A stretch of 64,000 nt of DNA from Torymus aiolomorphi (Eukaryota; Arthropoda; Insecta; Hymenoptera; Torymidae). The position numbers and the translations under genes are program-made. The notes under the pieces are model-generated. The model had not been told where the DNA came from, searched no databases, and saw nothing but the letters and a program-made list of their open reading frames with translations. Numbering within the stretch: position 1 is the first letter of the stretch; each line of letters opens with the position of its first letter. Location of the stretch: NCBI GenBank assembly GCA_036365515.1, contig CM070874.1:163574297-163638296 (forward strand), given 5' to 3'. Positions 34,245 through 44,050 of the stretch are shown piece by piece.

Positions 34245-34480
34245 ATGTCATGAACATCGAGTTGCAGCTGCACATTATTTTGACTATTGAATTACATAGG
34301 GAACACATTTTTTCTCGAGGAAAGGAAGATAATATTGTTTTTCTCCTTTATTTAATCGTACGACACTGTGGAATTTTGCTGATTAATGAGAAAATGTCAC
34401 GTACATCGAGTTGCAGCAGCATATTATTTTGACTATTGAATTACACAGGGAAAAATTTTTTCTCGAGGAAAGGAAGTTGA
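34245..34480. repeat. About 170-bp repeat family, second block
   Basis: Two copies of the unit described at 33340-33600, ending shortly before the TATA promoter at 34.56 kb. Confidence 0.9.
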
Positions 34481-34560
34481 AATCGGATAGCGTACCCAGA
34501 GACTCATCGACGTCGTTTTATCGCGAGAGATGGCATACGCGACAATGCATTGTCTGGCTG

Positions 34561-34600
34561 TATATTTAAGAGGAGTTTGGAATCAACGACTAGTCAGTAA
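34561..34600 (+). promoter_or_regulatory. TATA/Inr core promoter for the Polinton PolB gene
   Basis: TATATTTAAG at 34561-34570 is followed by the arthropod initiator TCAGT at 34594-34598, about 33 bp from TATTTAA to the initiator A. The first ATG downstream is at 34633. The same TATTTAA-to-initiator spacing occurs at 37978. Confidence 0.65.
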
Positions 34601-34632
34601 AGTTTGAGTGAGCGGAATTAAAACACTTCAAA

Positions 34633-36470
34633 ATGATTAGAGCCAGTATATCTCATTTAGTTAAAATTTTGAGACACGTTTTACGCATAGCAAATGTTCG
34701 GCACTCGCATATACGCACAATGTGTGGGCGAGTATGGGCTAGCGACCTCGAAAAGCTGTCGTTGGAGGTATTATGCAAATAATTGCATTTTCTTCTCTTG
34801 CATTGCGACATATCAAGCATCTACTACATGTATAGTATTGGCCTTTTTCATAATCCAGATGTGCTGTCGATCGTTGTAAAGGTATAAAGCAATCCAACGA
34901 TCATACAAGCCCTCTAGCCAGACGTATAATTCACCGTCATCATAAGTATCGATTCATTCTAGTTTAAAAATGTATTGATTTTACTTTTACTCTAAACCGA
35001 CAATGTTATTATTTTTCAGTAATTAATCAGGTGTACGACGATACAGAAGGCGATGAAGTATTAATGCAAATAAATTCTCAAGACGATCAACAGCCCGGAC
35101 CCTGAAAATCTAACATGGATCATAGTAAATATTGAGATTGTTAAAATTAAAATAATAATTTGACATATATTTTTCTTTATCTTCAATAAATTACATCGAA
35201 TTATCCACAGTGGTCGATCAAATACTCGACGATACGGAAGGTGACGAATTCAACATGCAGTATCAATATCAAGACGATGCACAGTCAGGACCTTCGACAG
35301 CTGATGATCCACAACCTGGTCCATCAACGGGCAATGTATACCGTCATAATGAACATATAATAAATCGTAAGTATTGAATCTGTTATAATAATGTTCATAT
35401 TATTAAGGCACAATTCAATATTTCAGCTTTACAATCAGCAACCTATGATGTGCATCACGAAAACGAGGAAACACGTAACCGTAAGTATTGAAAGTATTAA
35501 AATAATATTTTACAATGTATACATTTTGATAGATCTCAATACTTTAGTTACAGAAGTTGATTCATCTATGTTAACGATGACGCAATATGATCAGGAAGGA
35601 TATGATTCTGATTTTAGTAACAGCAGTACTAGTAGCAGTAGCAGTAGAACTGATACATCTGAAGAGAGAAATAACGAAAGTAAGTGTGTATAATATTTTT
35701 AATAGTTTTCAAAAATAAAAAATAAAAAATGAAAATAATTATTTTACAGCTAATTACTTACAGCATGGTGTTATCGTGGAAAGCGAAATAACACGACGCT
35801 ATCACCTTTTTCGTTATCAAGGACGGGAGATACGAGGAAGACTAGCTGATCCACCGGCAAACGCGAACATTTATATGTGGCTCGAAGGGTGTCTAAAGGA
35901 TTTACATGAACAACTCTATAGCTGCGGGGAGGCTAACGACTTTATAGGAGTAACGATAAATAGTGAAAGCTTCAATCATGGTCCTTTATGGCTTTTATTT
36001 AGACCGATTAGTAATTTCAATGTAGAAGACCTTTGGCGGCTGCTATCAAGTGCGATTCAAAGTGCAAATAATTATGATATAAGTGATAGATTGTCAATCA
36101 GCTGTGCAATTGTGAGATGTGTAGCAGGACGTGGTCGCACACAACTAGCTCAAGAAAATATCAAGAAAAAGTCCATCTTATCTATTAAAAATGACGATAA
36201 TCTTTGTTTGCCACGAAGTTTGGTTACCGCCTATGCTTATGTCGTCAGAGGTCAAATACGAAAGGGACGATTGCACGAATATTGGAACCATATTCGACGA
36301 AATAGTGGCCCCGTTCAAAAGAGAGCAGCCGAGGAACTTTTAAACTTGGCAAATGTTCAGGTTCCAATAAGAGGTTGTGGTCTGGAAGAAATTCATCGTT
36401 TTCAAATCTTTTATGCTGCAAGCGCTACAGTTCTAGTGGTGTACTCTTTTAGAAATGTTTCCCGCAGTGT
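34633..36470 (+). pseudogene. polB: Polinton protein-primed DNA polymerase B gene, 5' exons and N-terminal region only
   Basis: The gene starts near ATG 34633 downstream of a TATA/Inr promoter. Later exons are supported by GTAAGT donors and AG acceptors: 35211-35366, 35427-35480, 35554-35679 and 35750 onward, all joined in phase 1. Those exons encode an acidic, Gln/Ser-rich tail. The last exon carries a folded region with NDDNLCLPRSLVTAYAYV and GCGLEEIHRFQIFY, which I recognise as the N-terminal part of Polinton/adintovirus PolB proteins. Coding ends near 36470 where promoter-like repeats begin; the exonuclease, palm and terminal-protein regions are absent. Exon 35020-35105 is a diverged duplicate of 35211-35366 and ends in a stop. 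The splicing model is inference from sites and phases. Confidence 0.7.
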
Positions 36471-36474
36471 AAAA

Positions 36475-36719
36475 GTAGCTCATTGGCTATCGCTGTGGTT
36501 TCATCATTGTGATTAGCGGTGGCGGCGGACCAGAAGAGAGCTCATTGGCTGCTGGTGCGCACCCAACAAGCTGAGTTAACGGCCGCGGGAGGCGCAGCGG
36601 TTAACAGCTCATTGGCCACCGCTGCGCCGGCGAAAGAGCTGCTTTGCCGCGGAGATAGCCCCACCATAAGGCTCGCGGACTCGCGAGAAGTGTTTCAGAG
36701 TGCCCAGTCAGTGTGAATT
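36475..36719 (+). promoter_or_regulatory. CCAAT-box-rich module, copy 2, ahead of the ATPase fragment
   Basis: Three CTCATTGGC boxes (near 36479, 36541 and 36610) and an initiator-like CCCAGTCAGTGTG (36704-36716) stand directly before the ATG at 36720. The module resembles 33945-34240, including AGAAGAGAGCTCATTGGCTG. Likely the ATPase gene promoter, with no TATA box. Confidence 0.5.
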
Positions 36720-36884
36720 ATGGACACGCGCTGGAAACGTCCGTGGACGTGTACATTGAGTGGGCCCATCGGTTGCGGTAAAACAGTATTTGTTAAAAAA
36801 TTTCTGAAATACATTGACCGCTTGAGCGACACTCGCTTCGAGGATCAGTATTTGAAGCGGGTACTTCCAGCAGACAACAGCTGA
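36720..36884 (+). pseudogene. Polinton packaging ATPase, N-terminal fragment
   Basis: A 54-codon ORF begins with WKRPWTCTLSGPIGCGKTVF; GPIGCGKT is a Walker A P-loop, and its position 12-20 residues from the start is typical of the A32/FtsK-HerA-type genome-packaging ATPases of Polintons. The frame then runs into a GC-rich tandem array and stops. Walker B and the rest of the fold are missing, so the gene is a stub left by internal deletion. Confidence 0.7.
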
Positions 36885-37040
36885 CTTCCATCACCCAACA
36901 GCCGACTTCCAGCAGCCAACGGCCGACTTCCAGCAGCCAACGGCCGACTTCCAGCAGCCAACGGCGGACTTCCAGCAGCCAGCGGTCGACTTCCAGTAGC
37001 CGCCAGCCAACTTCCCGCCGGTCATCCGCTCCTCGGGAAT
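36885..37040. repeat. About 21-bp GC-rich tandem repeat
   Basis: Five to six copies of GACTTCCAGCAGCCAACGGC replace the remainder of the ATPase gene. The inverse of this array lies at 33.78-33.85 kb. Confidence 0.9.
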
Positions 37041-37165
37041 AGTTTGAAAAGACTTTGCTATCCTTACTCTATCAACGAGTCAAAAATAAAAAAATTGAAA
37101 GAATTCTAAGGTAAAACATTTTATTATTAAAAGTTATTTTCTTTTCTGTTCTTTTTTTACTTAGT

Positions 37166-37498
37166 TTGATATTAATCATTTGCAAACTTTTTGTTACAGA
37201 TGGATCTTCGAAGTTAAATGCGATCGCCCGTGAAGGATTCCTCCCAACGAAAAGGTTGGTCAATCTGACCAAGAGCCAGCTTTATATGATAACAAGTTTG
37301 AAGACTGTGACTACCAAATACGGACGGAAAGTTGTGGCCGAATTGGAGAGTGAATATGATGTATTCATGGCAAAAAGAGTTTCGGAAGCTCTTGTTCAAG
37401 ATGAAAATTTCTTCAACAACCTCCAGGACGCCGCGAATAAGTATGAACTATTTATGATTTACAATGGAGGTTCAAGTGTTGAGTTTAGCGGTAAATGA
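37166..37498 (+). CDS. Small conserved Polinton-associated protein (possible OB-fold)
   Basis: The coding region probably begins at or before 37200, directly after an acceptor-like TTTTTGTTACAG; there is no good upstream ATG in frame, so a 5' exon may be missing. The product contains TKSQLYMITSLKTVTTKYGRKVVAEL, the pattern of a small beta-rich protein I associate with insect Polinton-like loci, possibly single-stranded-DNA binding. That role is inference. It ends at TGA 37496. It may be the one nearly complete short gene in this block. Confidence 0.5.
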   Translation: MILIICKLFVTDGSSKLNAIAREGFLPTKRLVNLTKSQLYMITSLKTVTTKYGRKVVAELESEYDVFMAKRVSEALVQDENFFNNLQDAANKYELFMIYNGGSSVEFSGK

Positions 37499-37533
37499 CT
37501 TTCTTTTAAATATCCTAGTACTATAAATTATAA

Positions 37534-37845
37534 TTGAAAACATTTCGTTGGAACGCAACACAACTTCAAAATGACGCATCCGATGTATGTGGTCAATATT
37601 GTATTATGTTTTTAAGCTATATGAGTAATGGTTTAGGTTTCAAGAAGTTTCTAGATAATTTTTCTGTCAAATTGGAGAAAAATGATAAGGTAGTTAGACG
37701 CTATGTGCGTTATAAAAAAAAGCTGACGGAAATTTCATTAGCAACGGTGGATGCTTCGTCAGATGTTTACAAAACTCTCGCTCTAAAATGTCTTGGTTAT
37801 AATTGTCAGCATTTCTATTATCACGCGAAAGAAGTTTTGATGTAA
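37534..37845 (+). pseudogene. Adenain-type cysteine protease (Polinton PRO), C-terminal part
   Basis: The segment WNATQLQNDASDVCGQYCIMFLSYMSNG carries the glutamine (oxyanion) and catalytic cysteine region typical of adenovirus-like maturation proteases encoded by Polintons. The N-terminal part with the catalytic His and Asp/Glu is not present upstream, so this is a truncated gene. The remaining tail is Lys-rich and may be the natural C-terminus. In complete Polintons this enzyme would cleave capsid precursors. Confidence 0.7.
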
Positions 37846-37977
37846 GACGATACAACGTGCGTCATGGAAATTTAACCGTTTCAACTACATGTACGTCATT
37901 GTTTAACCTTGCTCGTCTCATTCTTTACTTCTTAAACGTCTGCACTTTTTTAACCGTGTGCATAGTTTGAAGAGCTG

Positions 37978-38014
37978 TATTTAAAGGATCGCTTCAGAGT
38001 CTTTAGCACCAGTC
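37978..38014 (+). promoter_or_regulatory. TATA/Inr core promoter for the 241-residue ORF
   Basis: TATTTAAAGG (37978-37987) is followed by CCAGTC (38009-38014), 33 bp from T to the initiator A, the same geometry as the promoter at 34561. The first ATG is 38046. Confidence 0.6.
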
Positions 38015-38045
38015 GCTTTCTACTCATAAAGATACGCAGATCACC

Positions 38046-38822
38046 ATGGCGACTCTACCACGAGCTGCATAACACCCACATCAAGTCTTTTGTACATTGT
38101 ACGCCTTAAATAAATCGTTCACCAAGAAGGTAATTGTTGGTTTGGAATATGACGAGGTCATCGAGAAGTTCGACGACGAGTGCTACAAATCTGTGGTTCG
38201 ACTATTATCGAATGACTTTGAAGGTGTTGCATTTTTATATAATGACTGGGAAGAATTCAAAACAAGTTTCGACGACATTGATAAATATTTTCGTGGGCTT
38301 GATAATAGTTTAAAGAACCAGAAAATTTACGGAAACGGTTGGACTTTCAAATTCACCACAAGCCACCAGGAAAAAGCAATCGAAATTGCAGAAGACAGGA
38401 GGCCAGGTGTTGGTCGGATCAAACGGTTTCGCCATAGTTTAGTAATGAAAAAAGTTACTTTTAATTGTCTCCCAGAATTTATTGTAAAGTGTGTCGATAC
38501 TCGTCTTACATATTTAAATTCTATTGCGAGTAGTGTACAATATCTTACCTACGACGTTATGGAGTTTATTAAAACTAAAAGTAGTCTCATGCATGAACCA
38601 CAAGTACAACTGTATACACCTAGTATTGTAAAAGACGTTATAAATTTAGTTGATAATGATGTAATAGACAAAATAACCTCTATTGTAGAAAAGCAATGTA
38701 AAGAAAAAGATCAAGCATCTCTACCTAAGTGCGATGTTGCTGATGTATTGTATCAGATTGTATCATTACACATACCAACAATTGTTGATGTATTAAATAC
38801 TATATTATTTGATAATAAATAG
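38046..38822 (+). CDS. Unknown Polinton ORF, about 241 residues
   Basis: The ATG at 38046 is in frame with the long ORF, but a TAA at 38070 follows after eight codons; the open part runs from 38073 (first listed codon TTG 38097) to TAG 38820. Either the stop is a mutation or the start lies in another exon. The protein has an N-terminal alpha/beta-like region with a WTFKFTTSHQEKAIEIAEDRR segment, and a C-terminal Asp/Lys-rich helical half. No catalytic motif or membrane segment is visible. Its own TATA/Inr promoter and its length without further stops suggest it was functional recently. Confidence 0.6.
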
Positions 38823-39114
38823 AAAAATTTGAATATACTTACTATGTACTTCTTTTTGTCTTCCTTGCCTTCCTCTTACTCCCAACTTATTGTATTTTTA
38901 AGAAGTTAATTTATACTTTACATTTCTAAATTGCAACTTATATAAATTAAATTTTATTTAACGAAATGAAGCTAGCATACATTTGTATATTTTTTGAAAA
39001 AGTATTTTTAAATTATTTAATAACTAACAAAAATTAGTTGAAATTACATACTCATAAATATTTTTTAATTTGGTGCCGCAGCTCCCTCAGCAGATACGTC
39101 TTCAAGGTTCATGG

Positions 39115-39470
39115 TCAGTCGCGCTTCGTTTCCTTGAGACTTTCCTCGAGAAAAAATGTTTTTCCTGTGTAATTAAATAATCAAAATAATGTGCATCTGC
39201 AACTCGATGTACGTGACATTTTCTCATTAATCAGCAAAATTCCACAGCGTCGTACGATTAAATAAAGGAGAAAAAACAATCTCAACTTCCTTTTCTTGAG
39301 ACTTTCCTCGAGAAAAATTGTGTCCCTATGTAATTCAATAGTCAAAATAATGTGCAGCTGCAACTCGATGAACGTGACATTTTCTCATTAATCGGCAAAA
39401 TTCTACAGTGTATTACGATTAAATAAATAAAGGAGAAAAAAGTCGACGCGTTTCTCATTCGAATAGCGGT
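39115..39470. repeat. Inverse block of the about 170-bp Polinton repeat
   Basis: Two copies in opposite orientation to those at 33.34-33.60 and 34.25-34.48 kb. With them it forms large internal inverted repeats. Confidence 0.9.
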
Positions 39471-39519
39471 AACCATATCGTGTATGTTATCAATGAGTCA
39501 TTAATAAAATTTTAATATC

Positions 39520-40490
39520 TTCAATTTTTTAAAAATCCTTATTTTTTCAACGTAGATCGTTTCTATTTTAAAAGATAAACTCACATTTTAAATTTCAACC
39601 CGCTATCTTGAAAAACAGAGAAAAATGCGTGATTTCCTGTTTTTACTAAAAAATTTCTTATAAACTAAAAAAAATGAATTTTAAAAAGAAACGGAATAAA
39701 GGCGGGTGTCCGAATATAGTACAAAGAAGAAATTAGAATTAAAATACTCGAGAGGCGAGCGAGAGGCCGTGTACGCTTATCTTATCTTCGTGTAGCTGAT
39801 AAAACTACAAAATAAAATGTTTTTCAGTTTTTGATTTCTTGATAATTTTTTAACGCCTTTATATTCGAGGTATTTGAATAAGCCTATTATGTTAAAATCA
39901 CGCGTGTATTTTAAAAATTAACTAAATTAACTAATAACAATTTTAGTTGTTTTATTGTTAAATTTTGAAACATACATAAAAACTCAATATTTTGATTTTC
40001 TCTTTGCTCGCATAATATATCTTCACAAGGAGCCATTATCAAAATTTTAAAATCGTTATTTATAAAAACACTTTATTTTTCGAAGTAGATTAAATCTATT
40101 TTAAAAGATATAGCTGTATTATAATTTTCAATTCGATATCTTGAAAAACGGGGGAAATCCGTAATTTCCTGTATTTACCAAAAAATATTTATTGATGTAA
40201 AATTGAATTTTCAAATGAATCGGAATAAATTCTGGAAACGTACATGCAGAGCAAGAGAGAGAGAACGTGAATTAAAATACTCAAGAGGTGAGCGAGAGGC
40301 CGTGTACTCTTATCTTATCTTCGTGTAGCTGACAATACTATGACAAAAAGTTTTTCAGTTTTTGATTTACGAATAATTTTTTAACACCGTTATACTCGAA
40401 TTGTTTACATATGACTGCTGTGCTAAAATCATACGCGTATCTAAAAGTTAACTTAATTAACTAATAACAATTTTAGATTTTTAAATTTCA
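39520..40490. repeat. Direct duplication of a 430-bp AT-rich unit
   Basis: 39520-39950 and 40060-40490 align throughout, sharing TATCTTGAAAAAC, GAGCGAGAGGCCGTGTAC, CTTATCTTATCTTCGTGTAG and TTAACTAATAACAATTTTAG. No ORF. They fill the gap between the 241-residue ORF and the right-end genes. Confidence 0.85.
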
Positions 40491-40744
40491 AATTTTTAAG
40501 TTGTAATTTAATTGCGAAAAATACGTGATAATAAAGATTTACATAAAACCTCGCATTTTACTTGATTATTACATTATTGATGGAGTTTTGTTATTCGCGC
40601 GCGATTTGAGATGAATATGATATCTTTTCTTGAACTCTTGACTTTCCTGCAAAGTTCAAGAGCACATTCTTTCAACCCATGTTCTGCTTACTTTCATGCA
40701 CGCGGAGCAGTAGTTGCATTTTTGTAGAAAAAATATAACATAAG

Positions 40745-41386
40745 ATGATCTCATTGTCACGAGCTTTGAGGATTCTTCATTCGACTTTTTTAATTACCCT
40801 TCAGTTCTCCTGCGATCTGCGTCGCTGCAAGATGCAGGAGACGTCGTTGCTTAATAAACCATCACAAATTCAATCGGTGCGGTGGTCGCGTTTCGAGAAT
40901 CGTTATTTTTGGCTTAATCTGTGTTATAAAGTGTATTATTCTCTTTTTGGTAAAAATCTTGATATGGACAAAAAGTTTATAAAAATTAAGGAGATTTGTT
41001 CGCGCAATAGTGTCGAAATTGAGGCGGACATTGACATTAAAGACGTTAAAATAGACGATATTTCAGAAGAAAGTGAAATTGAAGTTGACGGCGATTACAG
41101 CGATGTAGAGGTGAATTACAGTATTTCTGAATGTGTATCGAGTGTTAATAGTGAGTATCAACAATCAACGAGTGAAGAGGATTATTTTAAAGGTTTCGGT
41201 AAGCAGGACTTACGTGGAAATCTAGAGGATATTGACCTTTTAAGAAAGCTCGTGAAAAAATTCGAAAATAAAGTGTATAAAAATAACCTTAATTTTTTAC
41301 TAAATAAGCGGAGAAAGTTCAGAAAAAAAATTATGCGTTTAAATACAAGACTCGAAAAGGTAAACTCTGCTATAAACAAATTTTAA
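40745..41386 (+). CDS. Unknown acidic Polinton ORF, 213 residues
   Basis: The ORF has an N-terminal Arg/Leu-rich part (initiation could instead be at the ATG near 40964, MDKKFIK), a strongly acidic centre rich in Asp, Glu and Ser, and a basic C-terminal coiled-coil-like helix (NFLLNKRRKFRKKIMRLNTR). No enzyme motif is seen. It ends 44 bp before the next ORF on the same strand. Its place beside the right TIR suggests a Polinton accessory gene. Confidence 0.5.
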   Translation: MISLSRALRILHSTFLITLQFSCDLRRCKMQETSLLNKPSQIQSVRWSRFENRYFWLNLCYKVYYSLFGKNLDMDKKFIKIKEICSRNSVEIEADIDIKDVKIDDISEESEIEVDGDYSDVEVNYSISECVSSVNSEYQQSTSEEDYFKGFGKQDLRGNLEDIDLLRKLVKKFENKVYKNNLNFLLNKRRKFRKKIMRLNTRLEKVNSAINKF

Positions 41387-41430
41387 AAAAAAACCTTCCA
41401 CGTAAATGTAAGCAGTGATTTAACACCATA

Positions 41431-41874
41431 ATGACAGCGCCAAACGCAGACGAGGAAGCTATAAAAATTGGTGATGGTGTAGATATACAGGCCGGTTTAC
41501 CTCAGGAAAGTGCGCGTGTTCCCACACATAGTGGCCAAATAGAACGATTATTTCAAGCGCGTCGACGCCGTAATTTTCCGATTTTTATTTGGCTGCACTT
41601 TGTGAACACAATCGTAAAATTCTTGGTTTGGCGGGATCATTATCGTGTGTACCAATGGTGTCGGGCAACGGTAGTCGAGGCGCAAAACTTATACCGTGTG
41701 AACTTCGAAACCTTGTCCTGGTCTCGAAAGGGTCAAGGCATCTCTGTGAAACATGAACATAACACACCTATGTATTGCGTGTTCTATTTTTCCGAAAATC
41801 AGTGGGCTCTTATATATAAAAACAAGATGAAGAAGCAAGACAAGCGTGATCGCATTCGATTTCTCTGTGATTAA
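41431..41874 (+). CDS. Unknown Polinton ORF, 147 residues
   Basis: An ATG-initiated ORF close behind the 213-residue ORF. It has a basic patch RLFQARRRRNFPIF followed by a hydrophobic stretch IWLHFVNTIVKFLVW and a C-terminal aromatic and Lys-rich region. No family recognised. The pair of ORFs may be a right-end transcription unit. Confidence 0.45.
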   Translation: MTAPNADEEAIKIGDGVDIQAGLPQESARVPTHSGQIERLFQARRRRNFPIFIWLHFVNTIVKFLVWRDHYRVYQWCRATVVEAQNLYRVNFETLSWSRKGQGISVKHEHNTPMYCVFYFSENQWALIYKNKMKKQDKRDRIRFLCD

Positions 41875-41995
41875 AAGGTAAAAAATAAAAATGTTATATA
41901 TAATTTATAACAGTAATTATTTTATAATATATATAAATTTTTGTTCTAATGTGTATGATATACATTTATAAAAATTTAGTGTACATGTAATTGTA

Positions 41996-42088
41996 CAAGA
42001 AACCGTTATGACTATTTCACAGCCGCTAAAGCCATTAAGTCGCTGTGGATGTTGTCAAGAGGTAGTCATAATGGTTTCTACTACATCT
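41996..42088. repeat. Imperfect hairpin near the right Polinton end
   Basis: AGAAACCGTTATGACTA at about 41998-42014 is the near inverse of TAGTCATAATGGTTTCT (about 42064-42080). It lies just inside the right TIR, downstream of the 147-residue ORF, and might act as a transcript end. Confidence 0.6.
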
Positions 42089-42091
42089 TTT

Positions 42092-42210
42092 CTTTTTATT
42101 CTTTCTAATTAAAATTATGAATTAAGAAATGATGACAGTGTTTTACAAAAGAATGTAAAAAAATGTTATAATTTCTTAATTCATAATTTTAATTAGAAAG
42201 AATAAAAAGC
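42092..42210. repeat. Palindrome with about 38-bp arms in the right TIR
   Basis: TTTTTATTCTTTCTAATTAA...GAATTAAGAAAT at about 42092-42130 is inverted at about 42172-42210. The left TIR preserves one arm and part of the other (32430-32500), so the palindrome was part of the ancestral TIR. Confidence 0.9.
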
Positions 42211-42395
42211 TAACCATATATTCATGAATCGTGTATCATCTCTCTCTCTCGCTCTCTCTCTCACACACACACACACACGCACGCACGCACGCACCCCGCG
42301 CTATGCGCCGTCAGCATCCCGAACTTTGACCCCGGCTGGCGCCGGCTGTCAAGGTCAGGTTTGTTGTGACGGCCCATAGCGCGGGATATACTACT
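42122..42395. repeat. Right TIR of the Polinton (274 bp)
   Basis: Inverse of the two homologous blocks of the left TIR, with a short TC/AC/ACGC tract (42237-42292) in place of the large left microsatellite. The TSD follows at 42396-42401. Confidence 0.92.
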
Positions 42396-42401
42396 GGTGT
42401 A

Positions 42402-43170
42402 TTTAACGCAACTTCTGCTTCTACATCACTTTTACTTAATTCACTTTCCGCATAATTGACTCGTTTTCCTCTCATAACTCGTTTGGGTAATGTTTTATTA
42501 GATTTAGCAATATTAGATTTTTCCTCGGGAAATTTTTCTGTCTGTTTTTCGTTTTCTAATTGATTTGTCTACGAGTAACAACGCCAATTTGTTTTGTATC
42601 TATGGGATCTATTGAATTAAGTGATAAAGCATCTGCATTTAAATTCCATTTCCCGGGCTTATAAATCACGTCATAATCAAACTCAGATAATTTAAACCTC
42701 CATTTTTGTACTCGAACATTTAACTCAGCTGACTTGAACCAAATTAATGGTTGATGGTCAGTGATAATATGTATTTTTCGGCCATAAATATAAGATTGAA
42801 ATATTTTTACACTATGTATCATCGCGAGAGCTTCTTTTTCGTAGACCTCGTATGCTAATTCGGCACCACGTAAAACTTGCGATGTGTAAGCGATCGGCAA
42901 ATCTTTCCCAATTTCACCTTGTGATAATACACCGCCTACTGCATATCCTGATGCATCGGTAGTAATATTAAAAGGTTGACTTAAATCTGGAAATTGTAAA
43001 ACAGGTGGGTTACACAATGCTTCTTTCAGTGCTTCAAAGGCTTCATTAGCTTTATTATCCCACTCAAAGTTAAGTTCTTTTGCAATAATCGAGTCAATGG
43101 TTTGCAATTTGTGCAAAGTTTTTGATAAAACGGCGGTAATAACTAGATAATCCTAAAAACTGCCTTACAT
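42402..43170 (-). pseudogene. RNase H and proximal linker of gypsy element B
   Basis: Motifs ITTDASGYAVGGVLSQ (Asp), YEVYEKEALAMIHSV (Glu), IITDHQPLIWF (Asp) and WNLNADALSLN (final Asp) mark a gypsy RNase H. The linker after it runs up to the Polinton TSD at 42401. A frameshift near 43117-43270 separates it from RT. Confidence 0.88.
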
Positions 43171-44050
43171 TCTTTTTATCCTTAAGCTGTGGAAATGACT
43201 TCACAGCTTGTATTTTTTTAGGGTCAGGATTAAGTCCTTTCTCACTTAATACGTGTCCTAAATAACTAAATTAGTTTTTTAAAAATTCACATTTTTCTAA
43301 TTCTAATTTTAAATTAGCTTCGCGTAATCGTTTCATAACTAAATTAAATTTATGTTTATGTTCTTCTAAAGTATTACTGCAAATTATTAAATCGTCAATG
43401 TATACAAATATGCCCTTATCACCCTGCAGTCCGCGTAAAACATTATCCATTAAACGTTGAAAAGTTGCGGGCGCGTTTTTGAGTCCAAATGGCATTCGTT
43501 TAAATTCATAGTGACCATACAGTGTACTAAAGGCTGTTTTATGAGCGTCCCTAGGGTCCATTTTTATTTGATGGAACCTGCTTGCTAAGTCCAGTACTGT
43601 ATAGTATTTACAACCCCCAACCAGATAAAAAATTTCTGAAATGTTCGGGATCGGGTAGGCATCTGCAACAGTTTTTTCGTTCAACTTCCTAAAATCTAAC
43701 ACTACTCGCCAACGGGGTTTTCCCGACGAGTCTGGTTTTTTAGGGACTATCCAAACCGTTGTGTTGTATGGGGAGTTTGAGGGTGCAATGATACCAGCAT
43801 CAAGCATTTCTTTAACTTGCCTATCGACTTCCTCTTTTAATGAGAGAGGATATTTATATTGTTTCGAATTTACGGGGTAATCATCTGTTGTTTGTATGCG
43901 ATGCGTAACTAAATCAGTTACCCCCAATTTTTCCTCCTTTAAATAAAAACAATCAGAGTTTTCTTTTACCAAATTTTGAATAAAAATTTTCGTTTCGTTA
44001 TCTAAATGATCTAAATTTATTAAATCTATAATATTTATTTTTATACCTAG
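43171..44050 (-). pseudogene. pol: Ty3/gypsy reverse transcriptase of element B
   Basis: 43972-43271 encodes VTHRIQTTDDYPVNSKQYKY, WRVVLDFRKLNEKTV, VLDLASRFHQIKMDP (catalytic Asp), MPFGLKNAPATFQ and FVYIDDLIICSNT (intact YxDD). The GFHQ motif reads RFHQ. A TAG at 43271-43273 and a frame change lead into the connection segment. Confidence 0.9.

Noticed and set aside
33555..34432. Short ORFs around the Polinton repeats (both strands)
   Set aside because: They fall in repeats that occur several times in both orientations, with no conserved product.
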